Shown here: positions 37,894 to 46,400 of the stretch, one piece after another
Position numbering within the stretch: position 1 is the stretch's first letter
Layout of the letters: the number at the start of each line of letters is the position of its first letter
Source: Clostridia bacterium
GTDB lineage: Bacteria > Bacillota > Dehalobacteriia > Dehalobacteriales > Dehalobacteriaceae
DNA: 46,400 nucleotides
NCBI GenBank assembly: GCA_012838175.1
Contig: DUPU01000223.1
Location: forward strand, 1 to 46,400
Direction: 5' to 3'
Position numbers and translations under genes: made by a program
Notes under the pieces: model-generated
Database searches by the model: none
Told to the model about the DNA's origin: nothing
The model's input: the letters and a program-made list of their open reading frames with translations, nothing else

Positions 37894-39057
37894 TTACACC
37901 CGCTTTACTTTTTCTCTGTATACTTCCACCCTTTCAACCAGTTCCTCTAAAGTATCCCCGCCAAACTTCTCCAAAAGAGCCAGGGCTGTTTCCCATGCAA
38001 CCACGGCTTCACCCACAATACATGCAGCAGGAACGGCACAAACATCGGAGCGTTCCACCTGGGCCAATACCGGTTTTTTATCAATTATATCTACTGTACT
38101 TAAAGGCTTCATCAGGGTTGGTATCGGTTTCATCGCTGCTCTTAAAACTATTGGTTCACCATTGGACATTCCGCCCTCAATTCCTCCTCCCCTGTTGGAA
38201 AGATGCTTTAACCCTTCTCCTGCCACATATGTAATTTCATCATGGACTTTTGATCCGGGTAAGGAGGAAGCCAGAAAACCTATACCAATTTCCACCCCCT
38301 TAATCCCTTGTATACTCATTAAAGCAAATGCCAGACGTCCGTCCAGTTTTCGGTCCCAGTGTACATGACTCCCTAAACCAACCGGCACTCCGGTGATAAT
38401 TATTTCAAAAATCCCCCCCAAAGAATCTCCTGCTGCTTTTGCCTCATCAATCCCCAACATCATTTGATGTGATATCTTTTCGTCCCAACAACGAACCGGA
38501 GACTTCTCCACTTGAGAAATTAAGTGCTCATATTCCGTTTCCGGGAAAGATTCTTTAACCTTTATCTTACCAATAGCCGTTACATGTCCGAATACTTTAA
38601 TACCTGCCTCCCGGAGCAAAGCTTTGGCTACCGCTCCTGCGGCCACCCTAGCTGCAGTTTCCCTGGCACTGGACCTTTCTAAGATATTTCTCATATCTCC
38701 TTGATGATATTTTATGCTGCCGGGAAGATCGGCATGACCGGGACGGGGCCTGGTTATTTTTTTTGTTGCCATATCCGCTCCCGGTGCCGGGTCCATAACT
38801 TTTTGCCAATTAACCCAGTCCCGATTTCTTATTTGTAAGGTAATAGGACTACCCAAGGTTAACCCGTTACGAACTCCTGATAAAATTTCCACCTGATCCT
38901 TTTCAATGGACATACGGCCGCCCCGACCGTATCCCATTTGCCTTCGAGCCAGTTCATGATTAATAAACTCCGCAGTTAAAGGCAGATTTGCCGGTATTCC
39001 TTCAATAATTGCCGTTAACACCTGCCCATGAGATTCACCTGCTGTAAGATAACGCAT
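37894..39057 (-). CDS. aroC: Chorismate synthase
   Basis: 387 aa; [54 protein letters not shown]. Confidence 0.98.
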   Translation of the reverse strand: MRYLTAGESHGQVLTAIIEGIPANLPLTAEFINHELARRQMGYGRGGRMSIEKDQVEILSGVRNGLTLGSPITLQIRNRDWVNWQKVMDPAPGADMATKKITRPRPGHADLPGSIKYHQGDMRNILERSSARETAARVAAGAVAKALLREAGIKVFGHVTAIGKIKVKESFPETEYEHLISQVEKSPVRCWDEKISHQMMLGIDEAKAAGDSLGGIFEIIITGVPVGLGSHVHWDRKLDGRLAFALMSIQGIKGVEIGIGFLASSLPGSKVHDEITYVAGEGLKHLSNRGGGIEGGMSNGEPIVLRAAMKPIPTLMKPLSTVDIIDKKPVLAQVERSDVCAVPAACIVGEAVVAWETALALLEKFGGDTLEELVERVEVYREKVKRV

Positions 39058-39129
39058 ATGAATTCCCTACCCTTTTCAGTAATCGCTAAACTATTAAATG
39101 ATATAAAACTTAAGCTTATAAAATATGTG

Positions 39130-39179
39130 CTTCATAATATAAGAAACACGTAAATTTACGTGTTCCTTATATTATGAAG
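39130..39179. repeat. 50-bp near-perfect palindrome upstream of aroC
   Basis: cttcataatataagaaacacgtaaa|tttacgtgttccttatattatgaag; 24 of 25 pairs complementary, centre between 39154/39155. Confidence 0.9.
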
Positions 39180-39247
39180 GGAAAATATTTCTTTGTCAAT
39201 TATTGGGACGTTAAACCTGATAGAGTCCCTGCTGATTAGCGATTTAT

Positions 39248-40426
39248 TTATTTCAAAAACTTAAAGTCTGCCAGTACGGCGGTTAAATCCGCATAATCCC
39301 CCTGTGACCCCGGCACCCATGTAACTCGGATAGTAACGGTTAGGGCACCGGAAATATCTGTCAGCACCGGACTGATATATTTTGGATATGAGGCAGGATA
39401 AATGGGGCCGCTCAAAAAAACAGGTTTCTTTTCATATAAATTGGAATTAACCGGATAATTTGTTTGATAAATGCTTCCGACCTCATTGCCCTCTTCCTCA
39501 TCCCTTTTCCCCACCGGATCAACCACACGATAATCAAAGTTATACTCATCGGGGATTCTGTTAATAATGTTTTCCGCCCCACCTCCTGTTTCTACATTAC
39601 TGGGTACCTCATTGGTATCGGTAAAGACAGAAAAGAAAAAGGCACCGTTGCTGTTAGCTGTTTCATCATCAACGCCCAGCCAGCCCTCCATGGCCTTATA
39701 TTTTCCATGAGTGCGGATCACTATTTCCCCGGTTCTTTTTTCCGGAGGATCGGAAATCCGCACACCCAGGCCCTTTTTATGTTTACCCGCTGCAATCACA
39801 AAAGGTTCTTCCTGCCGAAAAAAAGGCCCCACATTCCGGATCACCATCATATCCTCCAACCAGACAAATTCTTTGGCCGTAGACGAAGTGTCATATGCCG
39901 GCCCGGCACTGATTTCAATCAGATTTTTCTTACCGTCCCATTGGACCAGTTTACCGGTGGCTTCCGCCACAGCTCGAATGGGCACCATCACAATCCCTTT
40001 ATCATTAATAATGAAAGGTTCCTCTCCTCTGATAACCCTTCCCCCGGCGTAGATTTGGATCCCCCGGTAAGTAACGGTAAGCATTTTCTCCTGTTTGGTC
40101 TGTGTTGACGCTATTGTCCCGGTGGTGCCGGTATTTTTCTGGATATGAGGGCTTGTGCCGATATAAACCATATTTTTCTTGGCATCCCATTCCACCGATT
40201 TCCCAATGGCCTCAGCCACTGTACGTACCGGTACCATCACCACGCCTTTATTCAAAACCACAGGTTCTTCTCCGCTAATTTTCTTTCCGTCTACGAAAAT
40301 TTGAATTCCTCGATAGGTAACCTCAATGTTTTTGGTTATAGCAGTCATTTCTGCCAAAGAAACAGATTTAAGCGAAAAAAACAAAAGAAAAACACAGCAA
40401 ACAATCCAACCGGTTTTTGTCTTCAT
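39248..40426 (-). CDS. Secreted protein with two copper-amine-oxidase-N domains and a C-terminal NPCBM-like domain
   Basis: 392 aa; signal peptide; duplicated YRGIQIFVDGKKISGEEPVVLNKGVVMVPVRTVAEAIGKSVEWDAKKNMVYIG / YRGIQIYAGGRVIRGEEPFIINDKGIVMVPIRAVAEATGKLVQWDGKKNLIEIS; then HKKGLGVRI...KYKAMEGWLGVDD. Confidence 0.85.
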   Translation of the reverse strand: MKTKTGWIVCCVFLLFFSLKSVSLAEMTAITKNIEVTYRGIQIFVDGKKISGEEPVVLNKGVVMVPVRTVAEAIGKSVEWDAKKNMVYIGTSPHIQKNTGTTGTIASTQTKQEKMLTVTYRGIQIYAGGRVIRGEEPFIINDKGIVMVPIRAVAEATGKLVQWDGKKNLIEISAGPAYDTSSTAKEFVWLEDMMVIRNVGPFFRQEEPFVIAAGKHKKGLGVRISDPPEKRTGEIVIRTHGKYKAMEGWLGVDDETANSNGAFFFSVFTDTNEVPSNVETGGGAENIINRIPDEYNFDYRVVDPVGKRDEEEGNEVGSIYQTNYPVNSNLYEKKPVFLSGPIYPASYPKYISPVLTDISGALTVTIRVTWVPGSQGDYADLTAVLADFKFLK

Positions 40427-41460
40427 TGTCCTGTTTCCTCCTTATCCCGGTTAGTTTCTCTTACTGGAAAACTGTAATCTCCTGTTTCTTTAATAATAAC
40501 CTCTGGCGCGCCGGCTTTAGATGAACCAGGAGATTCAATCCCATCACCAGCATCGGGAGGTCTGACACCACTTTTCTCGGGGAAAAACACGTCGTCCATC
40601 TTTCCCGATCCACCTGTATTATTAAAACCACCTGAATCACCGCCATCGTCCAAATTTTCCCCGGATACATCCGTGTCCGCAGCGGGCAAATCAACGGCAG
40701 GTGTAAAAGCATCCAGCCGGCCTAGGGGTTTCTCTGCGGCCAGTTCCATAATTTCCGGTGATTTAACCGCATAGGTGACCAGGGTTATATATGCGTCCAC
40801 ATTAGTATCTTCTTCCCCAAGCATACCGTATACATAAGATGCCTCTTCCGGTACTTCCGGCGGTAAACTTGAAGTAACAGCTTTTTCCTTAGTTTCTTTC
40901 AATGGTTCGGTTAAAGAACCGGCTTTTTCTGTTTCTTCTACTTTGGGCAGGTCTGGTCGTGGCATTCCGGCAGGGTAGATTTCCAAAGACGTAATTTCAC
41001 TGGTATTGGGCATATCCTTTTCCACCAGCTCTATAAACTTAATAATCTGCCGGTATTCTCCCCTCACCGTCAGGTCTAGGGGAATCTTTATAAACTCCTC
41101 GTTATCTTCGTAGGGCAGTGGTTTCATTTCCCGAACCGTTACCCCATTTTCTCCGGCATGTTTTCCAATGTAATAATAATTAACCCCGTTTCTTACTTCT
41201 TTATTAAAAGAATTGGTCAGGTTCTGTAATTTTATTTTTAACTCATTATTCTCTTTTTCCAGCATACTCAGATTACTGATCCGGCTGCTTACTTCCATCA
41301 ATTCCTGTCTTTTAAAATTTAAATTCTCTTTTACCTGGCGAAATTGGGGATATAAGTATTTTCCAATGCCAAAATAGACGATGCAGATCAAAACCACACC
41401 AAGCAAAACAACCAACAAGCTTCTTTCCCGAGCAGACAAATTATCCAACAAGTTATTCAC
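40423..41460 (-). CDS. pilO: Type IV pilus assembly protein PilO-like
   Basis: 345 aa; N-terminal TM plus coiled coil, VNYYYIGKHAGENGVTVREMKPLPYEDNEEFIKIPLDLTVRGEYRQIIKFIELVEKDMP. Confidence 0.85.
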   Translation of the reverse strand: MNNLLDNLSARERSLLVVLLGVVLICIVYFGIGKYLYPQFRQVKENLNFKRQELMEVSSRISNLSMLEKENNELKIKLQNLTNSFNKEVRNGVNYYYIGKHAGENGVTVREMKPLPYEDNEEFIKIPLDLTVRGEYRQIIKFIELVEKDMPNTSEITSLEIYPAGMPRPDLPKVEETEKAGSLTEPLKETKEKAVTSSLPPEVPEEASYVYGMLGEEDTNVDAYITLVTYAVKSPEIMELAAEKPLGRLDAFTPAVDLPAADTDVSGENLDDGGDSGGFNNTGGSGKMDDVFFPEKSGVRPPDAGDGIESPGSSKAGAPEVIIKETGDYSFPVRETNRDKEETGQ

Positions 41461-42004
41461 TTCCTTTGTGCAAAGTACCGGTTAATTCAAATTCATTGAG
41501 TATTGTACTTCCGATAATCTTTTCACTAATGCCCACTAACTTTAAGTCTTTAATATACGTTGATTTGCTCATTTCATATATAAATACGCCAACCTCCGCT
41601 ACATCAGCAGTCAGGCCGGAGATAGCAATATTTTCATCATTTCGATAGGTAAACCCGGTAATCCACATATGATCCGGCAAGCGGCTGTTCATTTCCTGGA
41701 GAATCATAGTCCAATTTATTCTTTGCTGCTGCAGATTTTCTAATTTTGCTACTTCCTCTTTCAGCTTGGCGTTTTCTTCTTGAAATCTCTTTTCCAAGGC
41801 GTCTTTGGGCATTAAACTCATATAATCTGTTTCCACCCGGGCATACTGGTATTCAAAAAATTTGATTAGACCAAAGAAGCAAATAAACCCTAAAAGCACT
41901 GAACCTATGATAAGTCCGGCCAGGAGCGCCAAGATATTTTTCTGCCTTTTTCCAGCCGCTTGTTTTCTTAGTTCAACAGGAAGCAAATTAATATTGTTTC
42001 TCAT
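41453..42004 (-). CDS. pilN: Type IV pilus assembly protein PilN
   Basis: 183 aa; INLLPVELRKQ, single TM, INWTMILQEMNSRLPDHMWITGFTY. Confidence 0.93.
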   Translation of the reverse strand: MRNNINLLPVELRKQAAGKRQKNILALLAGLIIGSVLLGFICFFGLIKFFEYQYARVETDYMSLMPKDALEKRFQEENAKLKEEVAKLENLQQQRINWTMILQEMNSRLPDHMWITGFTYRNDENIAISGLTADVAEVGVFIYEMSKSTYIKDLKLVGISEKIIGSTILNEFELTGTLHKGSE

Positions 42005-43137
42005 TCTTTTACCTCCCGCAGAGCTAAGCCCACGGCTACCGCAAAAGCCGGATCAAGATTTTTTATTTCATTAAGTTTTTTATTGGTGACTTGCTCTTTT
42101 ATACTGATGTTTTGTAGACCTAAAACCACAGGCAGTCCAAGTTCTTGCTGCAAAAACAAAGGCAAACCCCTTAGTTTGGCCGTTCCTCCGGAAAGGATCA
42201 GCGCTTTTGGCTCCCCTTTTTTAAATTGAGTGCGGTAAAAATTTACAGAACGGCGGATTTCCTCAATGAGAGTCAAAAGACTTGCTTTGATAGTCCGGTC
42301 CAAAACAAGCTTGTCCTGGGGCGCGTCATCCAGAGCCTGTCCGAATAGGATTTCCCCGTCCCGCTCCTTAATTACCTGGGCAGCGTTAAAGTCCAGGCCG
42401 GTGGCTTGGGCCAGTCCTTGGGTAATGATATCTCCGGCAACGGGAATGTAGCGGGAGAAATTTAATTCTTCCCCCTGAAAAATGGCCAGATTGGAAGCCT
42501 TAGCCCCAATATCCAGCCCGATAAAGGCATCATCCCGGGCAATAGGAAAATCCTGCCTGATCGTTGACTGGTTGCCGATGCTTCTCCACAAAGACAAAGG
42601 TTCAATCTCCACGGCCAAAAGCTCCAGCCCCGCCCGGGAAAAGGTTTCATAGATCTGATAGATCAACTTCCGGGGCACTCCCACTAAAAGGACATTTATT
42701 TGAGGAGGATTTTCATCCTCAGCATTGCCCAGAATTAAATGCTCCACAATCATGTCCGTTCCGACAGATAAAGGAATATATTTATCCGCTTCCCACTTTA
42801 ATGTAGAAGCTACTTCTTTCGGACTCATTTTAGGCAATTTAATATAACGGGTGATCACATTTCTCCCGGAAATCATGGTCACTGTTTTCTGGGTTTTACT
42901 CCCGGCCTGCTCCAGCATGGCTTTTAGCGCATTAACCACGGGATCCACCTGGAGAATCGCCCCGTCATCAATGGTATTGGCAGGGGTGGCAATCCGGGCG
43001 ATGGCAGCCACCTGCGGCAAGGGCCCGGGCGCCATCTCCGCCATTTTTATGTCCCGGGTCCCGATATCAATCCCGATGAAATTGTCTCGATTTCCTTGAA
43101 ACCTGCTCTTTAACTGATCCCTGATCTTATTAAACAA
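42001..43137 (-). CDS. pilM: Type IV pilus assembly protein PilM
   Basis: 378 aa; FIGIDIGTRDIKMAEM, VITRYIKLPKMSPKEVASTLKWEADKYIPL, LILSGGTAKLRGLPLFL. Confidence 0.95.
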   Translation of the reverse strand: MFNKIRDQLKSRFQGNRDNFIGIDIGTRDIKMAEMAPGPLPQVAAIARIATPANTIDDGAILQVDPVVNALKAMLEQAGSKTQKTVTMISGRNVITRYIKLPKMSPKEVASTLKWEADKYIPLSVGTDMIVEHLILGNAEDENPPQINVLLVGVPRKLIYQIYETFSRAGLELLAVEIEPLSLWRSIGNQSTIRQDFPIARDDAFIGLDIGAKASNLAIFQGEELNFSRYIPVAGDIITQGLAQATGLDFNAAQVIKERDGEILFGQALDDAPQDKLVLDRTIKASLLTLIEEIRRSVNFYRTQFKKGEPKALILSGGTAKLRGLPLFLQQELGLPVVLGLQNISIKEQVTNKKLNEIKNLDPAFAVAVGLALREVKE

Positions 43138-43174
43138 GGTTGTCTTCCTTTCTTAAAGTTCTTCCTTTTACCTC

Positions 43175-44968
43175 TTATAAAACACCGGAAACCTGTCGCC
43201 AATTAATCACTTCAAAACTTTGAACTGCGGTATTTCCTAAACCGAATTTATTTAAAATTGATTCAATATGATAAATCTCTCCCTGCCATCCAATACTGAC
43301 TCTTTTCCCCATAACCCCACCTTTTAATAAAACACTGCTCTCAGTAGTTATTCCTCCTTCCGGAGCAAAAAGGAAGGCCTCTGCAGTTTTGTTATAGTCA
43401 ACAGAAATTGCATCACTTGAAGGATTGAATGATAAAATCATTAACGCATCATGATCATTTTCCCCGCCGGCACGAGTAACGTGATGAGAAATCTTTATTT
43501 TTCCCTTTGATACCAGGGAAATGATGCCGGAATACTCTCCATAAACAGATACACTACTGATATTGTCATCTATATAGTGAACCCCTGGTGTTAAAAGGGA
43601 TAAATCTAAACCCCCGGAAATCAAATCCGATGTTGTGATATATTTTGTGACCATTTGTCCCTGGTAATCAGTAAGCTTTACATCCGGAATCCCGGGAAAT
43701 AGTTTTATTTCCGGTTCCGTTATTTCAATATTATCTAAATTATCCGGGAAATCGGGCATGTCGCTAAAATCAATTTTTTCTGCCAGATTCCTATATGTGT
43801 CATTATCTGTGTAAAATTGATCCACATATTTAATTGGTTTTGTCGACCCGCTGACAACAGTCCCCCATTCTTCCATAACCACATTTCGTCCCCAAATGCC
43901 GGATTTGTATTGTGAACCTCCTCCATCGGTAAAAGTTTCATAACAAATAACTCTCCCGTCAATTTTCTCGTTCCATGCAAAATCCATATCCCCTAAAGCA
44001 AAACAATCTCTCCTGATGGTATTTGCTCCATTCATCATGATACTTCCCAAGGATATCAGGTCTCCGACGATATCACATTGTCCGTCAATGTCTATATGTT
44101 GTGAACTAAACACATCTCCTCCAATCTGATTTTTCCCTTCCAGCGTCACTGTACTTAAAGATTTAACGTTCCCTGCTACATCTGCATCCCATTTCAGCAG
44201 GATATTTTCACTGCCGAATACAGTCCCCCCGATTTGATTTCCGCCGTCAACGGTAATCATCCCCCGTCCGGTAACATCACCGGTCACATGAGCATTCCAC
44301 CCCAAAAATACATCTTTAGTGCCGTACAAATCTCCCTGCACCGTCCCATTTTCCAGGTGGACATTTCCGTAACCGAAGACATCCCCCAATACGGTGGAAT
44401 TCCATCCTAGACTAATACCGCCTTCACAAAAGACATGACCGTCAACATAAATTAACCCGCTCTCCGTGGTAAACTCTTCCTTGCAAATAACCGCCGTATT
44501 TGAAGCCATAAACTGATCCGCCTGGTTATAACTAAAATTCAATTTTCCTTGGCAAGTAATCCCCCTTTGTGCATGGTGGTATGTCCCGAATGTTGTTAAC
44601 TCGATAATTATATATTCTTTGGCTTTATCAATTAATTTTATTTCAGCATCGGAAAAACTGCCCCCGGCAAAAGATTCGCCAATTTCTAAAGTAAAAGTAT
44701 CCCCGATATTTTCTAAAAGGACGGGTAACTCCTGGAGGAGTTCCGTATTATACATAAAAGAAGCTATGGCCTTATTCATCCCCGCTTCTGCAATATAGTC
44801 AGCCTTTACCCCGTCTACATGGTTATTTGCCATGGCAAATTCTACGGTAGATACCTCCAACAAGGCTATCCCCAAAAAGAAGGAAATCAGCATCGCAAAA
44901 ACAACCAGTACCAAGGCAGATCCTTTATTATTCATTTGCTTATACATTATTTCATCACCTGACCGCAC
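43175..44968 (-). CDS. PilX-like N-terminus fused to bactofilin-like/beta-helix repeats (polymer-forming-type pilus-associated protein)
   Basis: 597 aa; NNKGSALVLVVFAMLISFFLGIALLEVSTVEFAMANNHVDGVKADYIAEAGMNKAIA, then four ~36-aa repeats containing GWNSTVLGDVFGYGNVHLENGTVQGDLYG etc. Confidence 0.8.
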   Translation of the reverse strand: MRSGDEIMYKQMNNKGSALVLVVFAMLISFFLGIALLEVSTVEFAMANNHVDGVKADYIAEAGMNKAIASFMYNTELLQELPVLLENIGDTFTLEIGESFAGGSFSDAEIKLIDKAKEYIIIELTTFGTYHHAQRGITCQGKLNFSYNQADQFMASNTAVICKEEFTTESGLIYVDGHVFCEGGISLGWNSTVLGDVFGYGNVHLENGTVQGDLYGTKDVFLGWNAHVTGDVTGRGMITVDGGNQIGGTVFGSENILLKWDADVAGNVKSLSTVTLEGKNQIGGDVFSSQHIDIDGQCDIVGDLISLGSIMMNGANTIRRDCFALGDMDFAWNEKIDGRVICYETFTDGGGSQYKSGIWGRNVVMEEWGTVVSGSTKPIKYVDQFYTDNDTYRNLAEKIDFSDMPDFPDNLDNIEITEPEIKLFPGIPDVKLTDYQGQMVTKYITTSDLISGGLDLSLLTPGVHYIDDNISSVSVYGEYSGIISLVSKGKIKISHHVTRAGGENDHDALMILSFNPSSDAISVDYNKTAEAFLFAPEGGITTESSVLLKGGVMGKRVSIGWQGEIYHIESILNKFGLGNTAVQSFEVINWRQVSGVL

Positions 44969-45434
44969 GTAAAAATACCTTGGATCTCATGGAAATTTCC
45001 TGCCCGTCACTTCTTTTCCCCTTTAAAGTAATAGTGATAAAACTTATCGGATCCCCGCTATATGCAAAGGAAAGGCTGGTGATGCGGCTGGATACCGGCT
45101 GGGGGAAACTGCTTCCTTCTTTTCTTTCTACCTCAAGATCAACTGAATCATATTGATAGCGCACGTCTATCAGAGAAAAATCCTTCCCCTTGGGTACGAC
45201 CAACACAATATAACTGTCGCCGGCAGCCTTTACCTCGACAGCAGTTCGGATTTCCTTGGTCATTAAATCCAACGTAGCCCGCATGTTCTGAACTACATCA
45301 ATTTGTTCCTCACCGTGGGTCCAGGAAACAATACCGGAAAAAATAAATTGAGAACTTACCAGCAAAACCGTGCCTGTCAAAACCATGGCAATAACAACTT
45401 CAATTAGGGAAAATCCTTGATTATTTCTTATCAT
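44955..45434 (-). CDS. Minor prepilin, PilW/GspJ-like
   Basis: 159 aa; MIRNNQGFSLIEVVIAMVLTGTVLLVSSQFIF (class III prepilin signal). Confidence 0.88.
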   Translation of the reverse strand: MIRNNQGFSLIEVVIAMVLTGTVLLVSSQFIFSGIVSWTHGEEQIDVVQNMRATLDLMTKEIRTAVEVKAAGDSYIVLVVPKGKDFSLIDVRYQYDSVDLEVERKEGSSFPQPVSSRITSLSFAYSGDPISFITITLKGKRSDGQEISMRSKVFLRAVR

Positions 45435-45859
45435 TTGTCCACCATCCTATCCACCAAGTAGGTGGATAAAGCTATCTCCCGTGTTTTTCCGCCTGTTTGG
45501 TACTGAACCCGGACATGAATTTTATATAGGTTAAGTTTATCATTGTCCCCTTCCTTGTTTTCCTTAGGAGGAGTCACTTCCACTTGGTAATAAAAGCCGG
45601 GAAAACCATGGCATTCCTCCCATGAATCCGGGTTATCCACAACCTCATGAATCTTGGTCCCTATAATCTCTTCCATTTTTTCCTGGGCCAAATAAACGGC
45701 GATGGTTTCTTCAGTGGACAGCTCATAATGGGCACGACTGCTGAAAAATAAGCCAAGTATGGGAACCAAAACTATTCCCATTATCACCATGGCTAATGTA
45801 ACTTCCAATAAAGTAAAACCATCTTCGTGGTTACCCAGCATCACAGCCTCCCGCACCAA
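45431..45859 (-). CDS. Minor prepilin, PilV/GspI-like
   Basis: 142 aa; NHEDGFTLLEVTLAMVIMGIVLVPILGLF (prepilin signal). Confidence 0.88.
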   Translation of the reverse strand: MVREAVMLGNHEDGFTLLEVTLAMVIMGIVLVPILGLFFSSRAHYELSTEETIAVYLAQEKMEEIIGTKIHEVVDNPDSWEECHGFPGFYYQVEVTPPKENKEGDNDKLNLYKIHVRVQYQTGGKTREIALSTYLVDRMVDK

Positions 45860-45865
45860 TTCATT

Positions 45866-46318
45866 TTAAGGGGGAGTAGATGAAATTCTTACTCTCCCAG
45901 TGGTATTTAAAATTACAATATATCTAAATTCCCCATACCTGTTACTTAAAGCTATCGTACCTGCGCCACTGGTCATGCCATTGGTGTAAAATTCCACTAT
46001 AGTAAAATCTTTCGGCTTAACGCTTATCCCTGTAATTACCCTGCTTAGATCACGGCTTTCCAATACCTTTGAATTTTCCTTTAAATAATACTTTCGGGCA
46101 GCCTGATTAAGTGTTATATTCAGCCCGGTTATTTGTTCCACTACGGCTTTCTGCTGCATTTTCCTAATATCAGAAACCATCTGCCTGGCCACCCCGTTTA
46201 ACTCCCAGCGTGTTCTTACCTTCTCCAACCTCGGGTAGGCAATTGTCAAAAGTATCCCTAAAATAACCGCTACCACCAGCAGTTCAATAAACGTAAAACC
46301 TTTATTATTCAATTTCAT
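45866..46318 (-). CDS. Prepilin, GspH/FimT-like
   Basis: 150 aa; MKLNNKGFTFIELLVVAVILGILLTIAYPRLEKVRTRWELNGVARQMVSDIRKMQQKAV. Confidence 0.9.
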   Translation of the reverse strand: MKLNNKGFTFIELLVVAVILGILLTIAYPRLEKVRTRWELNGVARQMVSDIRKMQQKAVVEQITGLNITLNQAARKYYLKENSKVLESRDLSRVITGISVKPKDFTIVEFYTNGMTSGAGTIALSNRYGEFRYIVILNTTGRVRISSTPP

Positions 46319-46400
46319 TTTTTATAACCTCTAAATCGCTATTAAAGGAAAATATTCAACAATTTTCCCAGATTTCCTTCAGCTAAAAGTTAGGGTTGTA

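Noticed and set aside
39464-40108. Plus-strand 214-aa ORF
   Set aside because: Antisense to the copper-amine-oxidase-N/NPCBM gene; low-complexity shadow ORF despite its length.
40461-40712. 83-aa minus-strand ORF inside pilO
   Set aside because: Alternative frame within pilO; no support.

Overview
A 46.4 kb Firmicutes (Clostridia/Peptococcaceae-like, endospore-forming) chromosomal segment in which essentially every credible gene lies on the minus strand. In plus-coordinate order it contains: partial glycosyltransferase, steA-like, spo0A, spoIVB, recN, argR, mnmM/ytqB-like, nadK, tlyA, dxs, a ~600-nt structured RNA with an adjacent membrane protein (OLE RNA + OapA), a CaCA cation exchanger, ispA, xseB, xseA, a three-gene HydB/NuoE/GltD-NuoG locus resembling an Stn-type electron-bifurcating transhydrogenase, a tsaD paralog, nusB, DUF2273/amaP/asp23, the spoIIIAA-AH operon, a CD1247-type Zn-ribbon protein, efp, aroQ, pmbA, an orphan PAS histidine kinase, tldD, aroB, aroK, aroC, a copper-amine-oxidase-N/NPCBM protein, and a type IV pilus operon (pilO, pilN, pilM, a PilX-like/beta-helix fusion, and three minor prepilins). 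The main discovery is the noncoding block at about 11385-11984 (minus). It is flanked by a perfect 10-bp terminal helix, has long-range internal helices and a sigma-A-type promoter at its 5' edge, and is followed directly by a multi-TM protein and dxs. This matches OLE (ornate, large, extremophilic) RNA. A cation exchanger gene sits between ispA and OLE, flanked by a degenerate duplicate of the ispA 3' end. All calls come from reading the sequence; no database or folding computation was run.
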